In this document: piece by piece, positions 56,778 to 64,000 of the stretch
Numbering within the stretch: the first letter of the stretch is position 1
Layout of the letters: the number at the start of each line of letters is the position of its first letter
Source: Janibacter cremeus
Lineage (GTDB): Bacteria > Actinomycetota > Actinomycetes > Actinomycetales > Dermatophilaceae
Length of the DNA: 64,000 nt
Assembly: GCF_013409205.1 (NCBI RefSeq)
Contig: NZ_JACCAE010000001.1
Coordinates: forward strand, 806,001-870,000
Direction: 5' to 3'
Program-made: the position numbers and the translations under genes
The notes under the pieces: generated by a model
Told to the model about the DNA's origin: nothing
The model's input: the letters and a program-made list of their open reading frames with translations, nothing else
Databases searched by the model: none

Positions 56778-57610
56778 AGTGATTCCCTCGAGGTGGTCGC
56801 GTTCTGTCGAAACGCGGTGAACGTGTGGTGGCTGTGTTGCTGCCCCAAGGGCGGGGGCGTCATGAAGTTACGTCCGTAGAGAGCGGTGAGTACTATATCT
56901 GCCTCCTCTGGTACAGGAAGTAGCCGATTTTCAAAACTCATCGTTGCCCCTGACCCCAGTGATGTAGCAGGCACAGTCCATTGATACGAGCCCACCACAA
57001 CCCCCAAGCGGCCCGCATTGCCACGTCGCGACGCGACAGCATCGAGCGCCCTAAGAAGTCGGGTTCGCGGCAGCAACGCGGCAACGGGTGGAAGAATGGC
57101 GGCAGCAAGGCGTGCGGGGGCGCTGCGTCCCGGTCGTGGCATTAGCGCCTGGAGTGCCAGCAGGGCGACTAAAGCACGGATACAAGCGCTCTGGAGTACA
57201 CCGATGGCGCCAATAAATGGCTCGTCGACGGGAAATACATCAATACCCACTCCAACCTCGGCGTCAAACGGCCCATCCCCAGTGATTAGAGTGCTGGGAT
57301 CGTACACCTTGACATTGGAGTAGGGCCAATCCTTATCGCCTCGATGCCCACCGACCACAAGCTCACCAACTTTCGGTACATTTCGAAGCAATTCGTAGTG
57401 TGACCGAGGAATCATGATGTCGATATCATCATCCCAAGGAATATACCCGGAGTGCCTTCGCGCCCCGAGCAGGGTTCCGTACGCCGCATAACAGGTCAAG
57501 TCCCGAACTTCGCACCACTCGAGCACGCGGTCGAGTACGCCGAGCTGTACCGCTCTGATTTCGAAGGCTGCGAGCTGGGCACGGCTGCCCCCCCCTGGAT
57601 TTATAGTCAT
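56774..57610 (-). CDS. LicD-family phosphotransferase
   Basis: A 278-residue protein. The LicD/fukutin nucleotidyltransferase motif reads YAAYGTLLGARRHSGYIPWD, followed by a DDDIDIMIPRSHYE acid cluster, and a later GVGIDVFPVDEPF also fits. LicD proteins transfer phosphocholine or other phospho-groups to surface glycans; which group is added here is unknown, since no choline-activation genes are nearby. The ATG at 57610 (MTINPGGG) is chosen over one 13 codons earlier. Confidence 0.88.
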   Translation of the reverse strand: MTINPGGGSRAQLAAFEIRAVQLGVLDRVLEWCEVRDLTCYAAYGTLLGARRHSGYIPWDDDIDIMIPRSHYELLRNVPKVGELVVGGHRGDKDWPYSNVKVYDPSTLITGDGPFDAEVGVGIDVFPVDEPFIGAIGVLQSACIRALVALLALQALMPRPGRSAPARLAAAILPPVAALLPRTRLLRALDAVASRRGNAGRLGVVVGSYQWTVPATSLGSGATMSFENRLLPVPEEADIVLTALYGRNFMTPPPLGQQHSHHTFTAFRQNATTSRESL

Positions 57611-57764
57611 CACTCTTCTCCTGACCGATTGGCTGCGCCAGTATGTCACAATGCTTGGCTCGGAAACGAACCGCCACTGCGAAGGGACCGTTAAGATATT
57701 TCATATGAAGCATATTCTTGCGCTAGCACGCGCAATCTCCCACGGCCATTAACGGCTCTTCAAC

Positions 57765-59066
57765 TTAGCGTTGCCACGCTAGTGGCGTTGACGGCGCATC
57801 GCGCTGCATACTCGCGCGAGCGACAGTTGCTACCACAGCCATTATGACTAGCGGATACAAGACGCCCTTGACCGCACCGAGCGCGTCTGAACGCCAAGCG
57901 AAGGGGAGTGTGGCAATGGCTGTCAAGTAGATCCAATTTATTGCATGGTTCCCAGTCAAGTCGAAACGCGCGTATAGCCAAGCTAGTAGCGCTCCGCAGC
58001 CAAGGCACAACGTAAATAGTCCCAGCACACCAAAATTCAGAACCCCCTCAGCAGGGATGGAGTAGCCGTAACCTTGATCCGCCCTCGTGCCACTTAGAAG
58101 ATCGCGAAATTGCAATGCACCTGTGTTACTAGGAGGGCCTATAAGGCGAATGGCTACCGGGCTGGGGATGAGCCGAATCGCCGCTGCCAACAGGCTTGCG
58201 CCGTGTCGATAGTCGTCCGATTCAGAGAGGATTGAGTCAGTCGTGCCAGTCGTAAATACCACCGACCCCAAGTCTCGCAAAAGCACCTCAGCCGGCGAGA
58301 GTTTTACGGTTCCACCCACCGCTTCGATGCGATACTGTACCACGGAGTGGGCGAATGCCAGCACGGCCCCCAAGCCTATGACAATCCGCAATTTCGCTTT
58401 CTTGCGATAAGCCATCAGCATGAGAATCAGCAAGAAAGCGCTCAAGGCCGCTCCCCTGCGACCCGACAAGGCAAGTGCGGTCACCAAGGTGGCAACGACG
58501 GTCCAATCCCACAAGGAAAGAAGTGATCGGCGCTCCAGCTTAGTTCGGCCGACGAGGATTAGTGTCAACGCTGCAGGTGTTAGGAGGAACGCGGCAACAC
58601 CGATTGAGTCAGATACGGTGTACGTTGCCTGATCCTGTCCTCGTGTTAACACGAGACCGTTGGAAAGGTCCAAGACGGCCATGGCGAGAGGTAGGAGAAT
58701 CGCTATTCGGCCCACGGTGATCAGCGTCCGTGAGTCGACGGCTAGGCCTCGTCCTTGGTGACGTTGAAAGTTCTTGGGGGGCTGGAAGCGAATAGCGGAT
58801 CCGAAAATGAATCCGAGAACGGCGACGGTCATGAGGACGGGATAACGTGTGCCCAGCTGTGAACTGTTTATATAGCCCAGTGAATCATTACGAAAATAGA
58901 GCCATGCTGCTGGGCCCAAGCAAGCGACCGAGACATACAATGTCGGGAACACTAGAGGATGGAAAAGGTCACCAGGCAACGTCCTGCGTAAGCCCACCCG
59001 TACTGCGACCACAGTGGCAAGGGTGCCGATAATGAATGCTGCCGTTTGTGTCGAGTTCGCATCCAT
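57765..59066 (-). CDS. O-antigen/capsule polymerase (Wzy-like)
   Basis: A 433-residue membrane protein with about 11-12 helices and a large extracytoplasmic loop (QYRIEAVGGTVKLSPAEVLL to FRDLLSGTRADQGYGYSIPA). This layout is typical of Wzy-type polymerases, which have little sequence identity; the role rests on topology and location. The ATG at 59066 (MDANSTQ) is preferred to a longer start. It is the most distal gene of the minus-strand module and has low GC. The 154-base gap to licD shows no further gene. Confidence 0.8.
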   Translation of the reverse strand: MDANSTQTAAFIIGTLATVVAVRVGLRRTLPGDLFHPLVFPTLYVSVACLGPAAWLYFRNDSLGYINSSQLGTRYPVLMTVAVLGFIFGSAIRFQPPKNFQRHQGRGLAVDSRTLITVGRIAILLPLAMAVLDLSNGLVLTRGQDQATYTVSDSIGVAAFLLTPAALTLILVGRTKLERRSLLSLWDWTVVATLVTALALSGRRGAALSAFLLILMLMAYRKKAKLRIVIGLGAVLAFAHSVVQYRIEAVGGTVKLSPAEVLLRDLGSVVFTTGTTDSILSESDDYRHGASLLAAAIRLIPSPVAIRLIGPPSNTGALQFRDLLSGTRADQGYGYSIPAEGVLNFGVLGLFTLCLGCGALLAWLYARFDLTGNHAINWIYLTAIATLPFAWRSDALGAVKGVLYPLVIMAVVATVARASMQRDAPSTPLAWQR

Positions 59067-59816
59067 ACGCGCTAGGATACCCCACGCACTGGCCTGCTCG
59101 CTCAAAGTGCGGACTTTGTTGGGCCCAGGGTGCGCAACTGATGAACCGTGCACGCTCGGTCCCCTACGCACATGAGCTCGCATGAACTCCTAGGTTCGAT
59201 GGATTTGGCGTGACTAGCGGCGACATCCGTGGCGATCAGAGTCGATTCTTGAAGAAGCTTTTCAGGAAGCAGATGGCACTCGATTCGATAGGTGATTGAA
59301 GGAGCGGCCCTTGAAGGACTTCCATCAGAGTTTGACCGGCTACTCACAGAGGAGGGTGTAGCGGTCGGCGGCGCTTTCGGTTGCGCTTAATACGCTTCCC
59401 CGCGCCGCAGCCTGGCGACAGAGAATTTGGGGCGCTGCAGCATCAACGTGATCGACCTGATGCTGCCGGGGATCAGCAACCGGGATGACGTCGACAATGG
59501 TCGAGTGCCTGAAGAGGATGGCTTGCCTGACAGGGGTTTCGGCACCTGTTCCATCCACCTTGCCAACTCGTGGGCCTGTGCCTTGGAGAACTGTTAACGA
59601 TCCTCCGAGCCTGCGTGACTCGAGCAAGTGCTCAACTCAGTCGGGCACCTTGACCGATGAGCTGCCCAGCCGACGGTGAACGAAACACCAAATCGATCTG
59701 GCCGGGTCTCCTGCTCGCTATCCCCGCCTCTACGCAACAGCGGAAGGACCCAGCATTCAGATATGGCGGTCCACCTCATCCGTGTGGGTCATCAGATCAC
59801 GCAGTGCGCGAGGCGA
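59067..59816. other. 750-base gap at the right edge of the polysaccharide locus, no gene recognised
   Basis: Between the polymerase gene and cysN I find no supportable gene. Short open frames exist on both strands, but they lack ribosome sites and recognisable motifs. The base composition is intermediate. It holds the promoter side of the polymerase gene. The stretch from 59340 to 59780 could be a decayed gene or mobile-element remnant, but I cannot name it. Confidence 0.4.
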
Positions 59817-61073
59817 TCAACCGTTGATCATGCCTGCGCCGACGGTGACGCCGGTGGCTTCGTCAATGAGGATGAACGAACCGGTGGTGCGGTTCTGCTC
59901 GTAGGGGTCGGCCAGCAAGGGTTGAGCCGCACGGAGCTTCACCCGTCCGATCTCGTTCAGCATGAGTTCGCCCGCGTCGGGGTCGCGGTGCAGGGAATTC
60001 ACGTCGAGGCGGTACTGCACGTCCTTGATGATCGCGCGTGCGGTCTTCGTGGTGTGTTTGATGGCCAGCTTCTGGCGAGGCTTCATCGGACTCGGCGACA
60101 TCCAGCAGATCATTGCGTCGATGTCCTGGACCGGCGCGGGCTGGTTGTTCACTCGGGCGATCATGTCGCCCCGGCTGACGTCGAGGTCGTCCTTCAGGCG
60201 CACGGTCACCGACATCGGCGGGTACGCCTCGTCCAGAGACTCCTCGTGCAGATCGATTGCCTCGATCGTGGACGTCATGCCACTCGGGAGTACGACAACC
60301 TCGTCACCCGGCTTCAGCACGCCACCGGCGACCTGACCGGCGTAGCCCCTGTAGTCGTGGAACTTGTCGGACTTGGGGCGGATGACGTACTGCACGGGGA
60401 AGCGGACGTCGCGCATGTCGCGGTCGGAGGCGATGTGCACGTTTTCCAAGTGGTGGAGCAGACTCGTGCCCTGGTACCACGGCATGTTCTCGCTGCGGTT
60501 GACCACGTTGTCGCCCTGCAGCGCCGAGATCGGGATGATCGCCAGGTCCGGGATGTTTAGCTTCCCTGCGAAGGCGGTGAACTCCTCGTGGATCTTGGCG
60601 AAGACCTCCTCGGAGTAGTCAACGAGGTCCATCTTGTTCACCGCGAGCACGAGGTGCGGCACGCGCAGCAGCGACAGCAGCACCGCGTGCCGGCGCGACT
60701 GCTCGGTCAGGCCGTGCCGTGCGTCGACGAGCACCAGGCCGAGGTCCGAGGTCGAGGCGCCGGTGACCATGTTGCGGGTGTACTGCACGTGGCCGGGGGT
60801 GTCGGCGATGATGAATTTGCGCTTCGGGGTCGCGAAGTAGCGGTAGGCCACATCGATGGTGATGCCCTGCTCTCGCTCCGAGCGCAGCCCGTCGGTCAGC
60901 AGGGCCAAGTCGGTGTAGTCGTAGCCCTTGTCTTGGCTGGTCTTCTCGACGGACTCCATCTGGTCCTCGAAGATCGACTTGCTGTCCAGCAGCAGCCGAC
61001 CGATCAGCGTCGACTTGCCGTCGTCGACGGACCCGGCCGTGGCCAGGCGGAGCATGTCCATACGGTCTTCCAT
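59817..61073 (-). CDS. cysN: Sulfate adenylyltransferase large subunit (GTPase)
   Basis: A 418-residue GTPase that drives ATP sulfurylase. It contains GSVDDGKSTLIGRLLLDSK (P-loop), GITIDVAYRYF (switch I), DTPGHVQYTRNMVTG (switch II) and NKMDLVDY, then two beta-barrel domains. It ends at the standard CysN length with no fused CysC kinase. It starts at a TGATG junction with cysD. GC and codon use return to backbone values here. Confidence 0.95.
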   Translation of the reverse strand: MEDRMDMLRLATAGSVDDGKSTLIGRLLLDSKSIFEDQMESVEKTSQDKGYDYTDLALLTDGLRSEREQGITIDVAYRYFATPKRKFIIADTPGHVQYTRNMVTGASTSDLGLVLVDARHGLTEQSRRHAVLLSLLRVPHLVLAVNKMDLVDYSEEVFAKIHEEFTAFAGKLNIPDLAIIPISALQGDNVVNRSENMPWYQGTSLLHHLENVHIASDRDMRDVRFPVQYVIRPKSDKFHDYRGYAGQVAGGVLKPGDEVVVLPSGMTSTIEAIDLHEESLDEAYPPMSVTVRLKDDLDVSRGDMIARVNNQPAPVQDIDAMICWMSPSPMKPRQKLAIKHTTKTARAIIKDVQYRLDVNSLHRDPDAGELMLNEIGRVKLRAAQPLLADPYEQNRTTGSFILIDEATGVTVGAGMING

Positions 61074-61984
61074 CAGAAATACCCCAGCTTCTTGCGGTCT
61101 TCCATCGCGGCCTCGGAGAACTTGTCATCACCACGGGTGGCGCCACGCTCGGTCACCCGGGAGGCAGCGACCTCCTCGATGACCTTCTCCACGGTGTCGG
61201 CCTGCGACTCCAGGCACCCGGTCAGGGTCAAGTCGCCGACGGTGCGGAAGCGCACCGTGCGCTCGGTGACGGTCTCGCCCTCGCGGCAGGGGTTGTACTC
61301 GCTCTCGGTGAAGAGCATCCCGCCCCGCTCGAAGACCGTGCGCTGGTGCGCGTAGTAGATCGAGGGGATGTCGATCTCCTCGCGGGCGATGTAGTGCCAG
61401 ATGTCCAGCTCGGTCCAGTTGCTCAACGGGAAGACGCGCATGTGCTCCCCCTCGTGGAGCCGACCGTTGTACAGCGACCACAGTTCCGGGCGCTGGTTCT
61501 TCGGGTCCCACTGACCGAAGTCATCCCGGTGGGAGAAGACTCGCTCCTTCGCCCGGGCCTTCTCCTCGTCGCGACGACCACCGCCAAAAGCAGCGGTATA
61601 GCCTTCTGACTCGATCGCGTGCAGCAGGGTGCCGATCTGCAGGCGGTTGCGCGGGGTCTTGCCGTCGTCGACGACGATCCCATCAGCGATGGCCTGCTCA
61701 ACGGATGCCTCGTGCAGACGCACCCCCAGCTTCTCGACCCAGCGGTCACGCGTGGCCAGCACCTCGGGGAAGTCATACCCCGTGGCGACCTGGAGGACCG
61801 GGAAGGGCACCCGCGCCGGGTAGAACGCCTTCTCCGCCAGCCGCAGCATCACGATGGAGTCCTTGCCGCCGGAGAACATCAGCACCGGCTTCTCGAACTC
61901 CGCCGCGACCTCACGGAAGATGTGGATGGACTCGGCCTCGAGCTGGTCCAGATGACTCAGCCGGTAGTCGGCATGCGTGGACAT
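61073..61984 (-). CDS. cysD: Sulfate adenylyltransferase small subunit
   Basis: A 303-residue PP-loop ATP pyrophosphatase that forms adenylyl sulfate. The PP-loop is VLMFSGGKDSIVMLRLAEK, with AFGGGRRDEEKARAKERVFS and FPLSNWTELDIWHYI as CysD signatures. The ATG at 61984 (MSTHADY) is used; an upstream in-frame start is possible. It is divergent from cysC, so a shared sulfur-responsive control region of 124 bases lies between them. Confidence 0.95.
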   Translation of the reverse strand: MSTHADYRLSHLDQLEAESIHIFREVAAEFEKPVLMFSGGKDSIVMLRLAEKAFYPARVPFPVLQVATGYDFPEVLATRDRWVEKLGVRLHEASVEQAIADGIVVDDGKTPRNRLQIGTLLHAIESEGYTAAFGGGRRDEEKARAKERVFSHRDDFGQWDPKNQRPELWSLYNGRLHEGEHMRVFPLSNWTELDIWHYIAREEIDIPSIYYAHQRTVFERGGMLFTESEYNPCREGETVTERTVRFRTVGDLTLTGCLESQADTVEKVIEEVAASRVTERGATRGDDKFSEAAMEDRKKLGYF

Positions 61985-62108
61985 CGTCTCTCTCACGGCA
62001 GGGGACATGAATCGCGCCAACCATACCCGCCACAACTCGCCCTGCACGCTAGCGGTGCGGGTGGTGTCACAGCGCGTTGCCGGGGCGAGGACCGCTGCAC
62101 CTGTCAGA

Positions 62109-63335
62109 ATGCAACGCGTGACCGCACCTGCCCGCGCCCACCAGCACTGCCCCCCCTTCGCCCAGCTCGACGCTCTCGAGCGGCTGCGGGTCGGCGCCTG
62201 TGCACCGACCGACCCCACGCTGCCCATCGCCGACGAGGTGCGGGATGCGGCGCAGCGTCACGGACTGGAGGTCGTGGACCCGGAGGGCGTCCCCATTGCC
62301 CGGTTCCCGGCCGAGCAGATCGGCAGCAGCGGCGCCACCGGGACCCCTGAGTGGTTGGGCAACGGCTCCCCCCGGCCCTACGAGCGCCTCTACCTCTCCC
62401 CCGCCCAGGTGCGCTCGACGGTGGACGCTGACGCGCTGACTGTGGTCGTCGACCGACGACTCAACCGCACCGACACCGCCGAGATCCGCTCCCTCGCCGA
62501 CGGCCGACCCATCCTGCTGCTCGTCCTGTCCGGTCCGACGATGTCGCCCTACACCCGGGGAGTGACCCTGCTGCGTCGCAGCCTCGAGGTGGCCAAGAGT
62601 CTGACGGACGCTGGCGTCGTTGCCGTGCCCCTCGACCCGAAGATCGCGGCCACGGACCCTGCGTTGCAGGACGAAGTGGTCTCCGCGTACGCGCCCGGCA
62701 AGCTCGCCTGGCTCGGCGCCCACACCACCGGCCTACCCGGCAGCCAGACGATGCACGGTGCCGGCGACTCGGGAGGACTGGTGCTCTTCTTCACCGGGCT
62801 GTCCGGCTCCGGCAAGTCCACCGTGGCCCGAGCCGTCCGCGAGGCGATCCTCGAGGAGGACGGCCGTCCCGTCTCCATCCTCGACGGCGACGTCGTGCGG
62901 CGCCACCTCTCGGCGGGCCTCACCTTCTCCCCCGAGGACCGCGAGACCAACATCCGCCGCATCGGGTGGGTCGCTGCCGAGATCGCCTACCACGGTGGCG
63001 CCGCGATCTGCTCCCCCATCGCGCCCTACGACTCCACCCGCAAGGCCGTGCGTGCGATGGCCACCGACCGCGGCGGCGACTTCGTCCTGGTCCACGTCAG
63101 CACCCCCGTCGAGGAGTGCGCCCGACGCGACCGCAAGGGCCTGTACGCCAAGGCCATGGCAGGGGAGATCACCGACTTCACCGGCGTCAACGCGCCCTAC
63201 GAGGCGCCCGCGGACGCCGAGCTCGATCTCGACACGTCGTCGATCAGCGTCGAGCAGGCCCGGGACCGTGTACTGGACCTGCTGCGAGAGCGCGGCCATC
63301 TCGCCGACGGCTCCCAGCCGGAGTGGAGCATCTGA
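62109..63335 (+). CDS. cysC: Adenylyl-sulfate kinase with long N-terminal extension
   Basis: A 408-residue protein. The C-terminal 185 residues are a complete APS kinase (FFTGLSGSGKSTVARAV; LDGDVVRRHLSAGLTFSPED; GLYAKAMAGEITDFTGVNAP). The N-terminal 220 residues have no clear name to me. They contain stretches (IADEVRDAAQRHGLEVVDPEG; YERLYLSPAQVRS; VVAVPLDPKIA) that recall a degenerate ATP-sulfurylase-type domain. It makes PAPS for reduction or sulfation. A GTG nine bases later is an alternative start. Its stop overlaps the TauE-like start by one base. Confidence 0.9.
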   Translation: MQRVTAPARAHQHCPPFAQLDALERLRVGACAPTDPTLPIADEVRDAAQRHGLEVVDPEGVPIARFPAEQIGSSGATGTPEWLGNGSPRPYERLYLSPAQVRSTVDADALTVVVDRRLNRTDTAEIRSLADGRPILLLVLSGPTMSPYTRGVTLLRRSLEVAKSLTDAGVVAVPLDPKIAATDPALQDEVVSAYAPGKLAWLGAHTTGLPGSQTMHGAGDSGGLVLFFTGLSGSGKSTVARAVREAILEEDGRPVSILDGDVVRRHLSAGLTFSPEDRETNIRRIGWVAAEIAYHGGAAICSPIAPYDSTRKAVRAMATDRGGDFVLVHVSTPVEECARRDRKGLYAKAMAGEITDFTGVNAPYEAPADAELDLDTSSISVEQARDRVLDLLRERGHLADGSQPEWSI

Positions 63336-64000
63336 TGTGGGATGTCACCTCCCTGCTTCTGGTCGCCTTCGGCGTCGGGATCGTCATCGGCCTGACCGGC
63401 ATGGGCGGTGGCGCCCTGATGACCCCTGCCCTGATCTTCCTGGGCATCCCCCCGACGGTCGCCGTGGCCAACGACCTCGTCGCCGCCGCCGTCAACAAGT
63501 CGGTCGGAGCCGCCGCCCACCTGAAGCACGGCGCACCCGACCTCAGGCTGGCCGGGCTCCTGATCGTGGGCTCCGTCCCGACCGCCGCCGCCGGGGGGTG
63601 GCTGATCAACCAAGTCGGCTCGCCCGAAGAGCAGCAGGCCTTCGTCAAGGCCGCTATCGGCGTTGCGCTGCTCCTGGCTGCAGGCACGTACGTGCTGCGC
63701 ACCCTGCTGAACATGCGCCACAACATCCAGGTCGCCAGCGAGGGTGGCACCACCCACCACGAGGACACCCCCAAACTGCGGGTCGTCCCCACGATCGTCA
63801 TCGGCGCCCTCGGCGGCCTGCTCGTCGGCCTGACCAGCGTCGGGTCCGGCTCGCTGATCATGGTCGCCCTGCTCATGCTCTATCCGCGTTTGGCGCCGAA
63901 CAAGTTGGTCGGTACCGACCTCGTCCAGGCCATCCCGCTCGTGCTGGCCGCAGCGGTCGGCCACGTGCTCTACGAGGGCGTCGATTGGTCCATCCTGCTG
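63335..64000 (+). CDS. TauE/SafE-family anion exporter (partial, cut by window end)
   Basis: The first 222 codons are visible. The protein begins MWDVTSLLLVAFGVGIVIG, with LTGMGGGALMTPALIFLGI and later GLTSVGSGSLIMVALLMLYP; these G-rich repeats are signatures of the sulfite exporter TauE/SafE family. At least five hydrophobic segments are seen, with a charged loop near residue 130. The ATG overlaps the cysC stop (TGATG), which suggests export of sulfite or import/export of sulfate linked to the activation genes. Confidence 0.88.
   Translation, partial: MWDVTSLLLVAFGVGIVIGLTGMGGGALMTPALIFLGIPPTVAVANDLVAAAVNKSVGAAAHLKHGAPDLRLAGLLIVGSVPTAAAGGWLINQVGSPEEQQAFVKAAIGVALLLAAGTYVLRTLLNMRHNIQVASEGGTTHHEDTPKLRVVPTIVIGALGGLLVGLTSVGSGSLIMVALLMLYPRLAPNKLVGTDLVQAIPLVLAAAVGHVLYEGVDWSILL

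Noticed and set aside
59340-59627. A 95-codon minus-strand gene in the capsule/cysN gap
   Set aside because: No ribosome site, no recognisable motif and Gln/Asp/Val/Ala composition typical of a chance frame.
63197-63964. Minus-strand frame opposite the TauE/SafE gene
   Set aside because: Shadow of the plus-strand transporter, which has clear membrane segments and the family repeats.

Overview
The window is high-GC DNA (roughly 70% by eye, lower between about 47.6 and 59.8 kb). It has dense overlapping genes, frequent GTG starts and marker genes that point to an actinobacterium: a multifunctional 2-oxoglutarate decarboxylase/dehydrogenase (Kgd), an actinobacterial MetPS importer, a Rho factor with a long Asn/Arg/Gly-rich insertion, and the gene order argS-lysA-hom-thrC-thrB-rho-rpmE-prfA-prmC-tsaC-(glyA)-wecA-atpI-atpBEFHA. 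That order is the one known from mycobacteria and other Actinomycetota. A Micrococcales member of the Intrasporangiaceae type is my best guess, but that is inference.

Layout. From 0 to 19.4 kb, almost everything is on the minus strand: aspartate-family amino-acid genes and argS, then rho, translation-termination genes, a threonylcarbamoyl-AMP synthase, glyA, a WecA-type lipid-carrier transferase and the start of the F1Fo-ATP synthase operon (atpA runs off the left edge). A tRNA-Arg(CCG) sits upstream of argS. From 19.7 to 36.8 kb is a mixed housekeeping/accessory stretch: a LysM protein, the metP-metS transporter pair, a Tat-type secreted protein, two CNNM/CorC-type proteins, an ABC transporter, kgd, small conserved genes, a DUF559-type protein, an NRAMP-related transporter and a DUF2157/GDYXXLXY pair. 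Several families of palindromic repeats lie between these genes.

From 36.8 to 59.1 kb lies a large cell-surface polysaccharide locus. It starts with dTDP-rhamnose genes (rmlB, an rmlC-rmlD fusion, rmlA), a low-molecular-weight tyrosine phosphatase and two convergent Wzc-type tyrosine kinases. A tightly overlapping operon follows whose enzyme set parallels the Staphylococcus aureus type 5/8 capsule genes (CapD-, CapN-, CapE-, CapF-, CapG-like, plus a WecA-family initiator and a WbuB/CapL-like glycosyltransferase). It predicts a glycan begun with D-FucNAc or D-QuiNAc and extended with L-FucNAc. On the opposite strand are a second module of flippase (Wzx-like), pyruvyl transferase, LicD-family protein and polymerase (Wzy-like). 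The composition of this locus is a mosaic, which suggests assembly by transfer.

From 59.8 kb to the right edge are sulfate-activation genes: cysD-cysN on the minus strand and, divergently, an adenylyl-sulfate kinase with a long N-terminal extension followed by a TauE/SafE anion exporter cut by the window edge. Throughout the backbone an octamer, GCGAAGGG, recurs on both strands far more often than base composition predicts. It becomes scarce in the polysaccharide locus.
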